DNA from: Rutidosis leptorrhynchoides
Taxonomy: Eukaryota > Streptophyta > Magnoliopsida > Asterales > Asteraceae
NCBI RefSeq assembly: GCF_046630445.1
Contig: NC_092338.1
Span: 207,845,501-207,909,500 of the forward strand
DNA length: 64,000 bases
Direction of reading: 5' to 3'
The position numbers were made by a program, and so were the translations under genes. Shown here piece after piece: positions 46,942-59,956 of this stretch. Below the pieces are notes generated by a model, which worked only from the letters and a program-made list of their open reading frames with translations, ran no database searches and had not been told where the DNA came from. Each line of letters begins with the position of its first letter. Within the stretch, counting starts at the first letter, position 1.

Positions 46942-49900
46942 ATGTACCGAGCAAAACGTTCACCACCTTTTGTATGTTCACCACCTGTAACTCGATCAAG
47001 ACATCTAGCCAATATTGTCGCCGTTGATTTTTCTTTAGAATCATCATCCAGTCAACCAAGTACTCCAATTCAAATTTCCGATAATCCATTTTTTGAACCC
47101 GACCTCACAATTGAGAATCCGGAGGATATTCAGGGACAATTCAGTGATCCTGAACCATTAATCTTTCCTCCGGAACCACCAATCATTCAAATGGAGATTG
47201 TCGAGGAACCTACCATTAAATCAGAATCCTCTAGAGATTCAGATTTAACAAATTCAATCATGGAGAATCTGGAACCTCTAAGTATGGAAGACCGAATGAG
47301 AGCTAAACACACTGGCCAATGTCACGAAATTACTCAACCTGACATAAATACGTCAGATTATGAAATCAAAGGACAAATCCTACACATGGTAACTAATCAA
47401 TGCCAATTTAGTGGTGCACCGAAGGAAGATCCAAACGAACATCTTCGTACATTTAATAGGATCTGCACTTTATTTAAAATAAGAGAAGTGGAGGATGAAC
47501 AGATCTATCTCATGTTATTTCCCTGGACTTTAAAGGGAGAAGCCAAAGATTGGTTAGAATCGTTACCTGAAGGGGCGATTGATACATGCGATGTTTTAGT
47601 AGAAAAATTTCTTAAACAATTCTTTCCGGCATCTAAAGCCGTGAGACTTCAAGGAGAAATTGTTACGTTCACACGAAAACCAAATGAAACTCTATATGAG
47701 GCGTGGACAAGATTTGGAAAGTTATTGAGGGGATGTCCGCAACATGGTTTAGACACTTGTCAAATAGTACAAATATTCTACCAAGGATGCGACATCACTA
47801 CAAGAAAAGACATAGATATAGCAGCTGGTGGTTCCATTATGAAGAAAACCACAACTGACGCTTATAAAATTATTGATAACACTGCTTCCCACTCACATGA
47901 GTGGCATCAAGAAAAAGATATCGTTAGATCATCTAAAGCAGCTAGAGCCGATTCTAGTCATGACTTTGATTCCATTTCTGCAAAGATAGATGCTGTCGAG
48001 AGACGATTGGAAAAGATGACTAAAGATATTCACTCAATACGAATTAGTTGTGAGCAGTGTGGAGGATCACATTTGACAAAAGATTGTCTCAGTATTGAAC
48101 TAACAATGGAACAAAGAGAGAATGTTTCATACATAAACCAAAGGCCTGAAAATAATTATCAGAATAATTATCAACCGCCAAGATCGATCTACAATCAAAA
48201 TCAGAACTATAACTGAAATGTTCCATACAACAACTAACAAGGTCCTAGCAACCAACAAATATCCAATAATACTTATAATCATCAAAGACCTATCTTTCAA
48301 AATAAACCACCACAAACCGATGATAAAGAGCCAAATTTAGAAGACATGATGTCGAAGCTAGTTGAATCTCAAACTCAATTTTTCACATCTCAGAAACAAA
48401 CTAATGAACAAAATGCTCAAGCATTTAGAAATCAACAAGCTTCGATTTAAAATCTGGAACAAGGAGTGAGCAACCTAGCAAGGTTAATAGGTGAAAGAAA
48501 ACCGGGAAGTCTACCTAGTGATACAAATGCTAACCCCCGGAATGAAACAGCTAAATCCATTATCACAAGAAGTGGTATTACACTTAAACCACCTGAAATG
48601 CCTGTAATTTCTGATGAAGCTATTCCTACTCCACAAGAACCACAATATGAACAAGATAAGGAAACAGAACCGGTAGTTGAAAAGGTTAATGAAGATAACA
48701 CAATTAAGGCTAAACCTTATGTTAAACCATACCAACCACCACTTCCTTACCCGAGTAAAATGAGAAAATAGAGACTTGAAGCCGAGCAATCCAAATTCTT
48801 GGATATGTTTAAACAGATAAATGTCAATCATCCTTTCATTGATGTGATTTCAGGAATGCCTAGATATGCTAAATTCTTGAAAGACCTAATCACAAATAGA
48901 AAGAAAATGGAAGAACTCTCGGCTGTTAATATGAATGCTAATTGTTCTGCAGTGCTGTTGAATAAGATACCAGAAAAATTATCAGATCCAAGAAGTTTCA
49001 CGATTCCATGTTTTCTGGGTAGTCTTAGTTCAATAGAAGCATTGGCAGACTTAGGTGCTAGTATAAATCTAATGTCGTATTCACTATACGCTAAACTAGA
49101 CCTTGGAGAATTGAAACCAACACGAATAAGTATACAACTAGCTGATCGATCAGTAAAATATCCTAGAGGGATAATGGAGAACATGCTAGTTAAAGTTGGT
49201 ACTTTAGTATTTCCAATAGATTTTGTTATTCTAGATATGGAAGAAGATTCTCGAGTTCCTCTCATATTAGGAAGACCATTCTTAAACACGGCTAAAGCAA
49301 TAATAGACGTGTTCGGTAAGAAATTGACCCTAAGTATAGAGGACGAGAGTGTTACCTTTTCTGTTGATAGAGCCATGCAACAACCGCAATCTGTAGATGA
49401 TACATGTTATTATATTCAAACTATAGATTCACATGCAGAATTATTAGAAGAATTTCCAGAATTACAAGGAACAGGAGAATGTTATTTAGGAGAAGGAACT
49501 GAACCAATTGATGAAACTGAAATGTTAGCTACACTTATGGCTAATGGATATGAACCAACAACAGAAGAAATTCAAATGCTAAAAGAGGAAGACAGATATC
49601 GATATAAATCATCGATAGAAGAACCACCTACATTAGAGTTAAAGCCACTTCCAAACCATTTGGAATATGCTTATTTACATGGTGAATCTGAATCACCTGT
49701 AATAATATCGTCTTCTCTTACTGAAAATGAAAAATCTCAACTCATTTCTGTGCTAAAAGCTCATAAACCAGCTATTGCATGGAAGATTCATGATATTAAA
49801 GGAATAAGTCCTTCGTATTGCACACATAAAATCCTTATAGAAGAAGGTCATAAAACTTATCTGCAACGTCAACGAAGACTAAATCCTAATATGCAAGATG

Positions 49901-52401
49901 TTGTTAAGAAAGAAGTTATTAAACTACTAGATGCAGGTTTAATTTATCCAATCTCTGATAGTCCATGGGTAAGCCCAGTTCAATGCGTACCTAAGAAGGG
50001 TGGCATGACTGTCATCACAAATGAGAAAAATGAGCTTATTTCTACTAGGACTGTAACAGGATGGCGTGTTTGTATTGATTATAGAAAATTAAATGACGCC
50101 ACCAGAAATGATCACTTTCCCTTACCTTTCATTGATCAAATGTTGGAAAGATTAGCCGGAAATAGTTACTATTGTTTTCTTGACGGTTTTTTCGAATATT
50201 TTCAAATTCCAATAGCACCCGAGGACCAAGAGAAAACCACATTCACGTGCCCTTATGGTACTTTTGCTTACAAACGCATGCCATTTGGACTTTGCAACGC
50301 CCCTGCAACCTTTCAAATGTGCATGATGGCGATTTTTCACGACATGATAGAAGAATGCATGGAAGTTTTCATGGATGACTTTTCAGTCTTTGGTGATACT
50401 TTTGAAACATGTCTAGTTAATCTTGAACGAATGCTTATTAGATGCGAACAATCAAATCTAGTACTTAATTGGGAGAAATGCCATTTCATGGTTAAAGAAG
50501 GCATTGTTCTTGGTCATAAAATTTCAAAGGAAGGAATTGAAGTGGATAGAGCTAAAGTAGATGTAATTGCTAAGCTTCCACATCCCACCAATGTTAGAGG
50601 AGTTAGGAGTTTTCTAGGGCATGCCGGTTTTTACCGACGTTTCATAAAAGATTTTTCTAAAATTGCCACTCCTATGAATAAACTCCTAGAAAAGGATGCT
50701 CTATTCATCTTTTTAGATGAATGCATCAAATCTTTTAATATTCTTAAAGAAAAACTCACTAATGCGATGATCATGATAACTCCAAATTGGAATCTACCAT
50801 TTGAACTAATGTGCGATGCAAGTGATTTTGCAATGGGAGCCGTTTTAGGACAAAGGATTGAAAAACGATTTCAACCTATTTATTATGCTAGTAAGACGTT
50901 ACAAGGAGCACAAACGAATTATAAAACTACTGAAAAAGAACTCCTTGCTATTGTCTTTGCTTTTGACAAATTTCGTTCATATCTCGTTCTAGCTAAAACG
51001 GTGGTCTATACCGACCATTCTGCTCTTAGATACCTATTTTCAAAACAAGATGCTAAACCACGATTAATCCGTTGGATCTTAGTCTTACAAGAGTTCGATA
51101 TTGAAATCCGAGATAAAAAGGGAGCAGAAAATCTCGCAGCTGATCATCTTTCTCGTCTTGAAAATCCTGAATTAGAAGTTCTAAATGAATAGGCCATACA
51201 AGACAACTTTCCTGATGAATATCTATTGAAGATAGATTATAATGAAATTCCATGGTTTGCAGACTATGCAAACTACTTAGTATGTGGATTCCTTGAAAAA
51301 GGGTTGTCGTACCAAAAACGAAAGAAATTCTTTAGTGATACAAAACACTATTTCTGGGAAGATCCACATTTGTTTAAAAGTTGTCCCGATGGAATAATAT
51401 GCCGATGTGTATTCGAAGATGAAGCTAGTCAAATCTTAAACCATTATCACACAGGACCAACAGGAGGGCATTATGGGCCTCAGCTCACAGAAAGAAAAGT
51501 TTACGATGCTGGATTCTATTGGCCTACAATTTTCAAAGACGCACACCTTCTTTGCAAATCCTGTGATGCTTGTCAAAGGGTCGGAAAAATAAGTCAACGT
51601 GATGAAATGCCACAAAATGTCATTCAAGTATGTGAAGTATTTGACGTTTGGGGTATTGACTTTATGGGTCCATTTCCAAAATCTCATAATAACCTCTACA
51701 TTCTCGTTGCCATTGATTATGTATCTAAATGGGTGGAAGCACAAGCTCTCCCAACTAACGATGCACGAGTTATAGTAAATTTATTAAAACATCTTTTTGC
51801 TAGGTTTGGAACACCGAAAGCTTTAATAAGTGATCGGGGTACTCATTTTTGTAATAATCAACTTGAGAAAGTTCTCAAAAGATACGGAGTAACTCATAAA
51901 ATCTCCACTGCTTATCATCCACAGACAAGTGGACAAGTTGAAAATACCAACCGAGCTTTAAAACGTATTCTAGAGAAAACCATAGGATCAAATTCGAAGG
52001 AATGGTCCATGAAATTGGAGGATGCACTATGGGCTTTTAGAACAGCCTACAAAACTCCAATTGGAACCACACCTTTTAAACTCGTTTACAGAAAAGCATG
52101 TCATCTTCCAGTAGAAATCGAACACAAAGAATTTTGGGCTTTGAAGACATGTAATCTTGATTTACATGAAGCTGGACGTCTACGGTTAAGTCAACTAAAT
52201 GAATTAGAAGAATTAAGACATGAAGCATACAAAAATTCGTTAATCTATAAAGAAAGAACGAAGAAATGGCATGATAAAAGAATCAGAAGTTCAAATGGGA
52301 TTGAATTTAAGGTTAATGGTCACAGAGTTAAATATTACATAGATAGTCCGATGGAAGTTGACAACGAAGTTAATCACAATTTTGACACCACAGCTAACTA
52401 A
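46942..52401 (+). pseudogene. Gag-pol polyprotein of element B with five stops
   Basis: One frame from the ATG at 46942 to the TAA at 52401, about 1,820 codons. Gag domain (LFPWTLKGEAKDWLESLPEG) and knuckle-like CEQCGGSH, protease (LADLGASINLM, about 49045), reverse transcriptase (GWRVCIDYRKLN, FMDDFSVFG), RNase H ([26 protein letters not shown]), integrase zinc domain ([20 protein letters not shown]) and DDE core ([26 protein letters not shown]). In-frame stops lie at 48214 (TGA), 48235 (TAA, also present in A), 48448 (TAA), 48769 (TAG) and 51190 (TAG). Relative to A, about 47 codons of the integrase C-terminus, including the KLRWSGPF segment, are deleted in frame near 52290. It is not expected to be active. 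Confidence 0.92.
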
Positions 52402-52565
52402 GTGTGGGGAGAATCTTTTTAGGGTTATATGTATTTCTGTTAGAGTTAGATATTCTATTTTCGTGTAGTTACCGAGAATGGAATCCGAATGGTCTTTCCC
52501 TAGCAGACCCTAAAGAACTAGTCTTCTCCCCCATTCTGAATTTTTTATTTTTTTAGGTTTACGAG

Positions 52566-53039
52566 ATGAAGAATTCCTGTGAACTAAACCATGGTCTAAT
52601 GCTACACGCTTTGATCACTAAACATAATAATGACACACTCCCGAGTGACCTGGTATCAGTAATAAGAGCCAAATTGGATGGAGTAAGAAAAGAACTCAGA
52701 AACAATCATAATAAGTTACATTTTGGTAAAGGAAAATCAAAATCCGCAGCGAAAATAAGAGCACGACACCTTGAAAGATGTCACAAATGCGGAAAATGGT
52801 CACACGAAGGAAAATGCTCGACGAATCAGACATATTCCAATACCGAGTTCGTTACTTTATGCAGAGAAGGACCGTTCATATGTTTCGAAGAAAAATCATT
52901 GAATGCTCGAGGTTATGCCTATGTAGCTATGGAAAACCAATTAGTCCGACTATCTTATGAGTGGGCTAAAGCAGGTCACTTAGAATTCTATCTCACAGGT
53001 AAGTTTTTACAGTTTTTATTTTTATTTTATTGCTTTTAA
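52566..53039 (+). CDS. Small zinc-knuckle ORF downstream of integrase (element B)
   Basis: Homologue of the A ORF at 3862-4278: ATG, then CELNHGLMLHALITK, a basic GKGKSKSAAKIRARHLE stretch and the knuckle CHKCGKWSHEGKC (C-x2-C-x4-H-x3-C). Similarity to A fades after SYEW. At 52998 the sequence reads CACAG|GTAAGT, a full-consensus plant splice donor, so residues after that point may belong to an intron and the real protein may continue in a downstream exon, perhaps the ATHILA-type ORF that is missing here. The start is fixed by the aligned ATG in A. Function is unknown; nucleic acid binding is inferred from the knuckle. Confidence 0.6.
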   Translation: MKNSCELNHGLMLHALITKHNNDTLPSDLVSVIRAKLDGVRKELRNNHNKLHFGKGKSKSAAKIRARHLERCHKCGKWSHEGKCSTNQTYSNTEFVTLCREGPFICFEEKSLNARGYAYVAMENQLVRLSYEWAKAGHLEFYLTGKFLQFLFLFYCF

Positions 53040-53421
53040 CCTTTTGATAATAAACGCTAAATCGTTCGCTATAAAGTATTAAATTGATACTCAATAAAAT
53101 TAGGTTTTACGACCGAAATTATTGATATCATACCAAAATTTATTACATCACTGCGAAATTTACCGTTTATTCTTAAGGTATAAATATCTTAAATCAATCA
53201 ACCCAAAATATTTCAGAAATTCGTCAGGAGTAAAACTAGGTAATATAGCCGAAATTACTTTACTGAAATCATATATTTTTGATAATATTTGATTGATTAA
53301 AGTGGGATAAAAGACCAAAAAGATTTTTAATTTTTATTTTTACTTTGTTTTTAAAATTAATATATTAATATATTAAATTATTATTGTAAACTTTTTAAAT
53401 TAATATATTTAAGTTTGTAAA
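53040..53421 (+). other. Truncated 3' region of element B
   Basis: AT-rich, non-coding, homologous to 3420-3805 of A in reverse complement, including the CGAAATTA phrases. It ends at 53421, where LTR I begins. Confidence 0.7.
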
Positions 53422-54567
53422 TGATGTTATGCGAGGTGTATATAAAATAGCTTAAATTTTACAAGGAAATACTATTAAATACGATACAATTTTACACAAG
53501 ATATTTATTTATTTAGAGAATGGATATACTTAAACCTTGCTACAACACTTATAGGCAGTGTACCTAATCGTACAGTAGTGTAGTTTTTAGTAAGTCCGGT
53601 TCGTTCCACAGGGAAAATCTTTAAACAAAGCTTAACGCTATATTAGTTTAAATTTATAAAAATACAAATATATAGATAAGTAATATTATTATTATAAAGG
53701 GGGTTTTTACCGTTTAATGACCGGTTTGTCGATTTTAAAACTTTAGTCGCAGTTAAAACAAAATGTAAAATATTAAATAAATAAAAGACTTAATTTAAAG
53801 CGTAAAGTAAATAACGATAATGAAATTGCGAATAATAAATGTGCGATAAAATAAACTTGCGATAATTAAAAAGTACGATAATTAAAAGTGCAATTAAATA
53901 CAATAACAATAAATAAAAATGCGATAATTAGAAGTGCAATTAAATATAAAATAAAGGAAATTAAATATGAAATAAAAGAATTATGCTTATTTAAACTTCC
54001 GTAATCATGATGTTTGACGTGTTGATTTTAGTTTTATGCCCATGGGTTAATTGTTCTTTGTCCTGGATTATTTAATATGTCCGTCTAGTTTTGTCCATAA
54101 CAGTCCATCAGTCATAAATATAAAGTGCGAGTGTCCTCATCAAATTATCCTTATACCCGAAGTCAAATATTCTAACCAATTGGGGACTTAAACTGTAACA
54201 AGATTTTAATACTTGGTTTAATAATTACACCAGGATGTCGACTGAGTGTAACCCAAGGTTTTAATACTTTGTTAACAATTATGCCAAGTGTCCTTGTACA
54301 TAATTTCACCCCTGTTTTAATAATTCTAGTGGCTATTAATCCATTCCCGTGTCCGGTTAAATGAACGATTATTCGTACATATAAATACCCCGCCCATCGT
54401 GTCCGATCGAGTGTATATGGTTATTTATAGGGACGTCCAATTGTAAATCTTTATATTAAAATTAACAAACTATCATTTAGTTAAACAAATATAAAGCCCA
54501 TTAATAGCCCATAGTCTAATTTCCACAAGTGTCGTTCTTTTGTCCAAACCCCAATTATGGTACAAAG
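53422..54567 (-). repeat. LTR fragment I of the Athila-type family, reversed relative to B
   Basis: Starts TGATGTTATGCGAGGTG and follows the A LTR (from 11408) collinearly up to GGTACAAAG at 54567, where element D interrupts it. The TATA and palindrome part would lie beyond D, outside the window. It may be a solo LTR or the end of another element. Confidence 0.85.
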
Positions 54568-57500
54568 TGTAGTGACCCGAACTTTTTCATCTTTATATAT
54601 ATTAATTAAGATTGATATTTACATGATTAAATGTTTCCAACATGTTAAGCAATCAAACTTGTTAAGACTTGATTAATTGAAATATGTTTCATATAGACAA
54701 TTGACCACCCAAGTTGACCGGTGATTCACGAACGTTAAAACTTGTAAAAACTATACGATGACATATATATGGTTATATATATAGTTAACATGTTTTTATT
54801 ATAAGTATGTATCTCATTAGGTATTTTAACAATGAGTTACATACATAAAAATGAGACTATTAATTTAAGAAACTCGAAAACGATATATATAACGATTATC
54901 GTTATAACAACGTCTTACTAGGTACATATGAATCATATTAAGATATTGATACACTTGGTTAATTATGTTAAATGACAAGTAAATATATTATTAAGTGTAT
55001 TAACAATGAAATACATATGTAAAAATAAGACTACTAACTTAATGATTTCGAAACGAGACATATATGTAACGATTATCGTTGTAACGACATTTAACTGTAT
55101 ATACATCATACTGAGATATATTATATATCATAATATCATGATAATATAACAATTTAACATCTCATTTGTTATAATAAACAATGGGTTAACAACATTCAAC
55201 AAGATCGTTAACCTAAAGGTTTCAAAACAACATTTACATGTAACGACTAACGATGACTTAACGACTCAGTTAAAATGTATATACATGTAGTGTTTTAATA
55301 TGTATTCATATACTTTTGAAAGACTTCAAGACACTTATCAAAATACTTCTACTTAACAAAAATGCTTACAATTACATCCTCGTTCAGTTTCATCAACAAT
55401 TCTACTCGTATGCACCCGTATTCGTACTCGTACAATACACAGCTTTTAGATGTATGTACTATTAGTATATACACTCCAATGATCAGCTCTTAGCAGCCCA
55501 TGTGAGTCACCTAACACATGTGGGAACCATCATTTGGCAACTAGCATGAAATATCTCAAAAAATTACAAAAATATGAGTAATCATTCATGACTTATTTAC
55601 ATGAAAACAAAATTACATATCCTTTATATCTAATCCATACACCAACGACCAAAAACACCTACAAACACTTTCATTCTTCAATTTTCTTCATCTAATTGAT
55701 CTCTCTCAAGTTCTATCTTCAAGTTCTAAGTGTTCTTCATATATTTTACAAGTTCTAGTTACATAAAATCAAGAATACTTTCAAGTTTGCTAGCTCACTT
55801 CCAATCTTGTAAGGTGATCATCCAACCTCAAGAAATCTTTGTTTCTTACAGTAGGTTATCATTCTAATACAAGGTAATAATCATATTCAAACTTTGGTTC
55901 AATTTCTATAACTATAACAATCTTATTTCAAATGATGATCTTACTTGAACTTGTTTTCGTGTCATGATTCTGCTTCAAGAACTTCGAGCCATCCAAGGAT
56001 CCGTTGAAGCTAGATCCATTTTTCTCTTTTCCAGTAAGTTTATCCAAGGAACTTAAGGTAGTAATGATGTTCATAACATCATTCGATTCATACATATAAA
56101 GCTATCTTATTCGAAGGTTTAAACTTGTAATCACTAGAACATAGTTTAGTTAATTCTAAACTTGTTCGCAAACAAAAGTTAATCCTTCTAACTTGAATTT
56201 TAAAATCAACTAAACACATGTTCTATATCTATATGATATGCTAACTTAATGATTTAAAACCTGGAAACACGAAAAATACCGTAAAACCGGATTTACGCCG
56301 TCGTAGTAACACCGCGGGCTGTTTTGGGTTAGTTAATTAAAAACTATGATAAACTTTGATTTAAAAGTTGTTATTCTGAGAAAATTATTTTTATTATGAA
56401 CATGAAACTATATCCAAAAATTATGGTTAAACTCAAAGTGGAAGTATGTTTTCTAAAATGGTCATCTAGACGTCGTTCTTTCGACTGAAATGACTACCTT
56501 TACAAAAATGACTTGTAACTTATTTTTCCGACTATAAACCTATACTTTTTCTGTTTAGATTCATAAAATAGAGTTCAATATGAAACCATAGCAATTTGAT
56601 TCACTCAAAACGGATTTAAAATGAAGAAGTTATGGGTAAAACAAGATTGGATAATTTTTCTCATTTTAGCTACGTGAAAATTGGTAACAAATCTATTCCA
56701 ACCATAACTTAATCAACTTGTATTGTATATTATGTAATCTTGAGATACCATAGACACGTATACAATGTTTTGACCTATCATGTCGACACATCTATATATA
56801 TTTCGGAACAACCATAGACACTCTATATGTGAATGTTGGAGTTAGCTATACAGGGTTGAGGTTGATTCCAAAATATATATAGTTTGAGTTGTGATCAATA
56901 CTGAGATACGTATACACTGGGTCGTGGATTGATTCAAGATAATATTTATCGATTTATTTCTATACATCTAACTGTGGACAACTAGTTGTAGGTTACTAAC
57001 GAGGACAGCTGACTTAATAAACTTAAAACATCAAAATATATTAAAAGTGTTGTAAATATATTTTGAACATACTTTGATATATATGTATATATTGTTATAG
57101 GTTCGTGAATCAACCAGTGGCCAAGTCTTACTTCCCGACGAAGTAAAAATCTGTGAAAGTGAGTTATAGTCCCACTTTTAAAATCTAATATTTTTGGGAT
57201 GAGAATACATGCAGGTTTTATAAATGATTTACAAAATAGACACGAGTACGTGAAACTACATTCTATGGTTGAATTATCGAAATCGAATATGCATCTTTTT
57301 ATTAAGTCTGGTAATCTAAGAATTAGGGAACAGACACCCTAATTGACGCGAATCCTAAAGATAGATCTATTGGGCCTAACAAACCCCATCTAAAGTACCG
57401 GATGCTTTAGTACTTCGTAATTTATATCATATCCGAAGGGTGTCCCGGAATGATGGGGATATTCTTATATATGCATCTTGTTAATGTCGGTTACCAGGTA

Positions 57501-57971
57501 TTCACCATATGAATGATTTTTATCTCTATGTATGGGATGTGTATTGAAATATGAAATCTTGTGGTCTATTATTATAATTTGATATATATAGGTTAAACCT
57601 ATAACTCACCAACATTTTTGTTGACGTTTTAAGCATGTGTATTCTCAGGTGATTATTAAGAGCTTCCGCTGTCGCATACTTAAATAAGGACGAGATTTGG
57701 AGTCTATGCTTGTATGATATTGTGTAAAAACTGCATTCAAGAAACTTATTTTGTTGTAACATATTTGTATTGTAAACCATTATGCAATGGTCGTGTGTAA
57801 ACAGGATATTTTAGATTATCATTATTTGATAATCTACGTAAAGCTTTTTTTAAAACCTTTATCTATGAAATAAAGGTTATGGTTTATTTTAAAAATGAAT
57901 GCAGTCTTTGAAAAATGTCTCATATAGAGGCCAAAACCTCGCAACGAAATCAATTAATACGGGACATTTCA
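54568..57971 (+). repeat. 5' LTR of element D
   Basis: TGTAGTGACCCGAAC to GGGACATTTCA, about 3.4 kb. It differs from C by an extra stretch of about 190 bases near 54790-54980, which resembles the following stretch (to about 55150) as a diverged tandem copy, and by lacking 22-24 bases shortly before the 3' end. Confidence 0.9.
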
Positions 57972-57973
57972 GT

Positions 57974-57985
57974 TGGTATCCGAGC
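57974..57985 (+). other. Primer binding site of D, tRNA-iMet type
   Basis: TGGTATCCGAGC, two bases after the LTR, one mismatch to the canonical site and identical to C. Confidence 0.75.
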
Positions 57986-58180
57986 GTTGGTCTTAGAGAA
58001 CCAGAATTTTGCATTAGTGTGTCTTATCGAGTTTGTTAGGATGCTTTAGTGAGTCTGGACTTCGACCGTGTTTACTTGAAAAATGATTGCTTAACAAATT
58101 TTGTTGGAAACTATATATTTTTAACATGTGAATATTATGTGATATATTAATCTCTTAACGCGTTTGATATTATGTGATAG

Positions 58181-58795
58181 ATGTCTACCTCTAGAACAAG
58201 TCCCATTGACTCACCTAATAATAATGAAGAGTCAAATGTAAATTGGAATGATTCGTGGACTGATTCACAAGTTCCCGAAGAGGAACCGGAAGAAGAGTCG
58301 GAACCGGAAGAAGAATCGGAACCGGAAGAAGAATTGGAACCGGATGAAGAAGTAGAACCGGTGGGGGAAATAATAAAACGGTTAAGTAAAAGAAAATCAT
58401 CAACCAACCGACCAAGGTTAATTATGGTCAATGGTGTTTCCGCCAAGGAAGCAAAATATTGGGAGGATTACCAATTCTCCGATGAATCGGATTCCGACGA
58501 GAATTCCGATGATGTTATAGAAATTACCCCAACTGAATTTAAAAAGGCAAAAGAAAATAATAAGGGAAAGGGCATAAAAATAGAGAAATCTAATTCCAAC
58601 CCCGATGAACTTTATATGTATCGTCAACCCCCGAAGTCCTTAAGTTGTAACAATGACCCGGGAACCTCTAAACCACCAGGTTTTTCTAAACCGTTGTGGA
58701 AAATGACAGTTAGTATTAGGGGAACATCATATATCCCTAGAAACTTGGCAAAACGAACCAAAACCGAAGAAGAAGAAACGAGCGAGTCGGAATAA
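58181..58795 (+). CDS. Acidic repeat protein, first ORF of chromovirus D
   Basis: Intact 204-residue homologue of the C ORF at 18246. The N-terminus (MSTSRTSPIDSPNNNEES) and middle (PRLIMVNGVSAKEAKYWEDY) are almost identical. The repeat part has fewer perfect E-P-E-E-E-S units and the variants EELEPDEEVEP, plus a short insertion DSWT before it. Strongly acidic N-terminal half and basic, Ser/Pro-containing second half; no membrane segment. I recognise no family. That both copies remain open while other frames in the same elements have stops may hint at recent selection, or just at chance. Confidence 0.65.
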   Translation: MSTSRTSPIDSPNNNEESNVNWNDSWTDSQVPEEEPEEESEPEEESEPEEELEPDEEVEPVGEIIKRLSKRKSSTNRPRLIMVNGVSAKEAKYWEDYQFSDESDSDENSDDVIEITPTEFKKAKENNKGKGIKIEKSNSNPDELYMYRQPPKSLSCNNDPGTSKPPGFSKPLWKMTVSIRGTSYIPRNLAKRTKTEEEETSESE

Positions 58796-58931
58796 GATAG
58801 TTGTATTCGTGTGGTGTAATATATGTAATATAGTATTATTATGCTTTATGATATATGTAAAAATTGCTTGTATTAATAAGTATTTTTTTATGAATCTAAC
58901 TCTTGTCTATTTTACAGTTTAAAAACACAAA

Positions 58932-59615
58932 ATGGATAGACAACCCAATATTTTAAGAGACCTACCCGGAGACATGATTGATGAAATCTTGTCTAGAGTC
59001 GGCCAGAATTCCTCGGCACAACTATTTAAGGCGAGATCAGTTTGTAAGACATTCGAAGAACGTTCCAAGAATGTCTTGGTTTATAAGAGACTTTCGTTTG
59101 AAAGATGGGGGATATCACATTGGGAAACCCATAAGTTACGATGTGTTTACTTTGACGCATATATTGCGGGGAACCCAAATGCTATTTTACGCAACGGGTT
59201 AAGAAATTATTTTGACTCAATATATCCGAATATTGGACTTCGTGATTTAGAAAAAGCGGCTAACGTGCAACATAAAGAAGCATGTTATGCTTACTGATTA
59301 GTAATGTTCGCTTCTCACCAAAGTGAGAACAAGAACATCGGGCTACAACTATTAAACAAAATGTTTCCACAAGTGACGGAGTCGGTAATTGGGGTAAGAA
59401 ATGAGGTTTTTAGATTATTACGGGACTGTTGGACATTACGAAACCCTCGTCCCTTTGACAACGTTACAACACGCTGTCTTATCAACGGCCATAACGGTTA
59501 TGTTCCACAAGACCAAGGATGGGAAGTAGTCCTAGTAAAACCAGAATGCATGACTTGTTTCTGGACGTATGAATTATGTGTCTTTATTGCCTTTGCTGAA
59601 CGACTTGTGTACTAG
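58932..59615 (+). pseudogene. F-box protein (At2g35280/At1g67623-like) carried by chromovirus D
   Basis: 227 residues with one in-frame TGA at 59295 (C has GGA there). F-box LPGDMIDEILSRVGQNSSAQ at residues 8-27, then LFKARSVCKTFEERSKNVLVYKRLS; a Sel1-like segment (GLRDLEKAANVQHKEACYAY, then IGLQLLNK) and a C-terminal Cys-containing part (CMTCFWTYELCVF) in the position where At2g35280-type proteins have a C-x2-C tail. In plants such proteins join SKP1 and cullin to select targets for ubiquitination. The stops in C and D are at different sites, so the ancestor had a complete frame. The upstream CTCTTGTCTATTTTACAG suggests a possible intron end. Confidence 0.75.
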
Positions 59616-59803
59616 CTAGAATTATCTTCACAACTATCTTGTATCAAAGTTATTGTGTGCTATATTTCATGCTTTATGTAAAATAAGCGGTATTGTAAGT
59701 TTGTAAAATATTGTATAAAAGTTTGAAAGCGAAATATTATTATAATCAGTTTTTCATATAGAATTGTAGTAGTTGAATTGTATATTAGCTACTAAGTATG
59801 AAC

Positions 59804-59818
59804 TTAACGGGTAGGTAC
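59804..59818 (+). repeat. PPT-junction-like 15-mer upstream of gag (element D)
   Basis: TTAACGGGTAGGTAC, as at 19858-19872 in C, followed by TACCCG. The matching copy at the 3' LTR of D would be beyond the window. Confidence 0.55.
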
Positions 59819-59956
59819 TACCCGAATTTAAACTTATAAAACGCTAATATGAAGAAAAAGCTTTTATAAATGAGTTCATATTATGCTACGAAATACTATT
59901 AACTACTCTTAATATTCTGTATGATTAACTTGTTCCATTTGACTATTTTGAAGGAA

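Noticed and set aside
52566..53039. Zinc-knuckle ORF as the missing nucleocapsid of gag
   Set aside because: It lies after integrase behind a stop and untranslated bases in both A and B, and gag already has its own Cys-containing segment. I keep it as a separate ORF, though a gag origin cannot be excluded.
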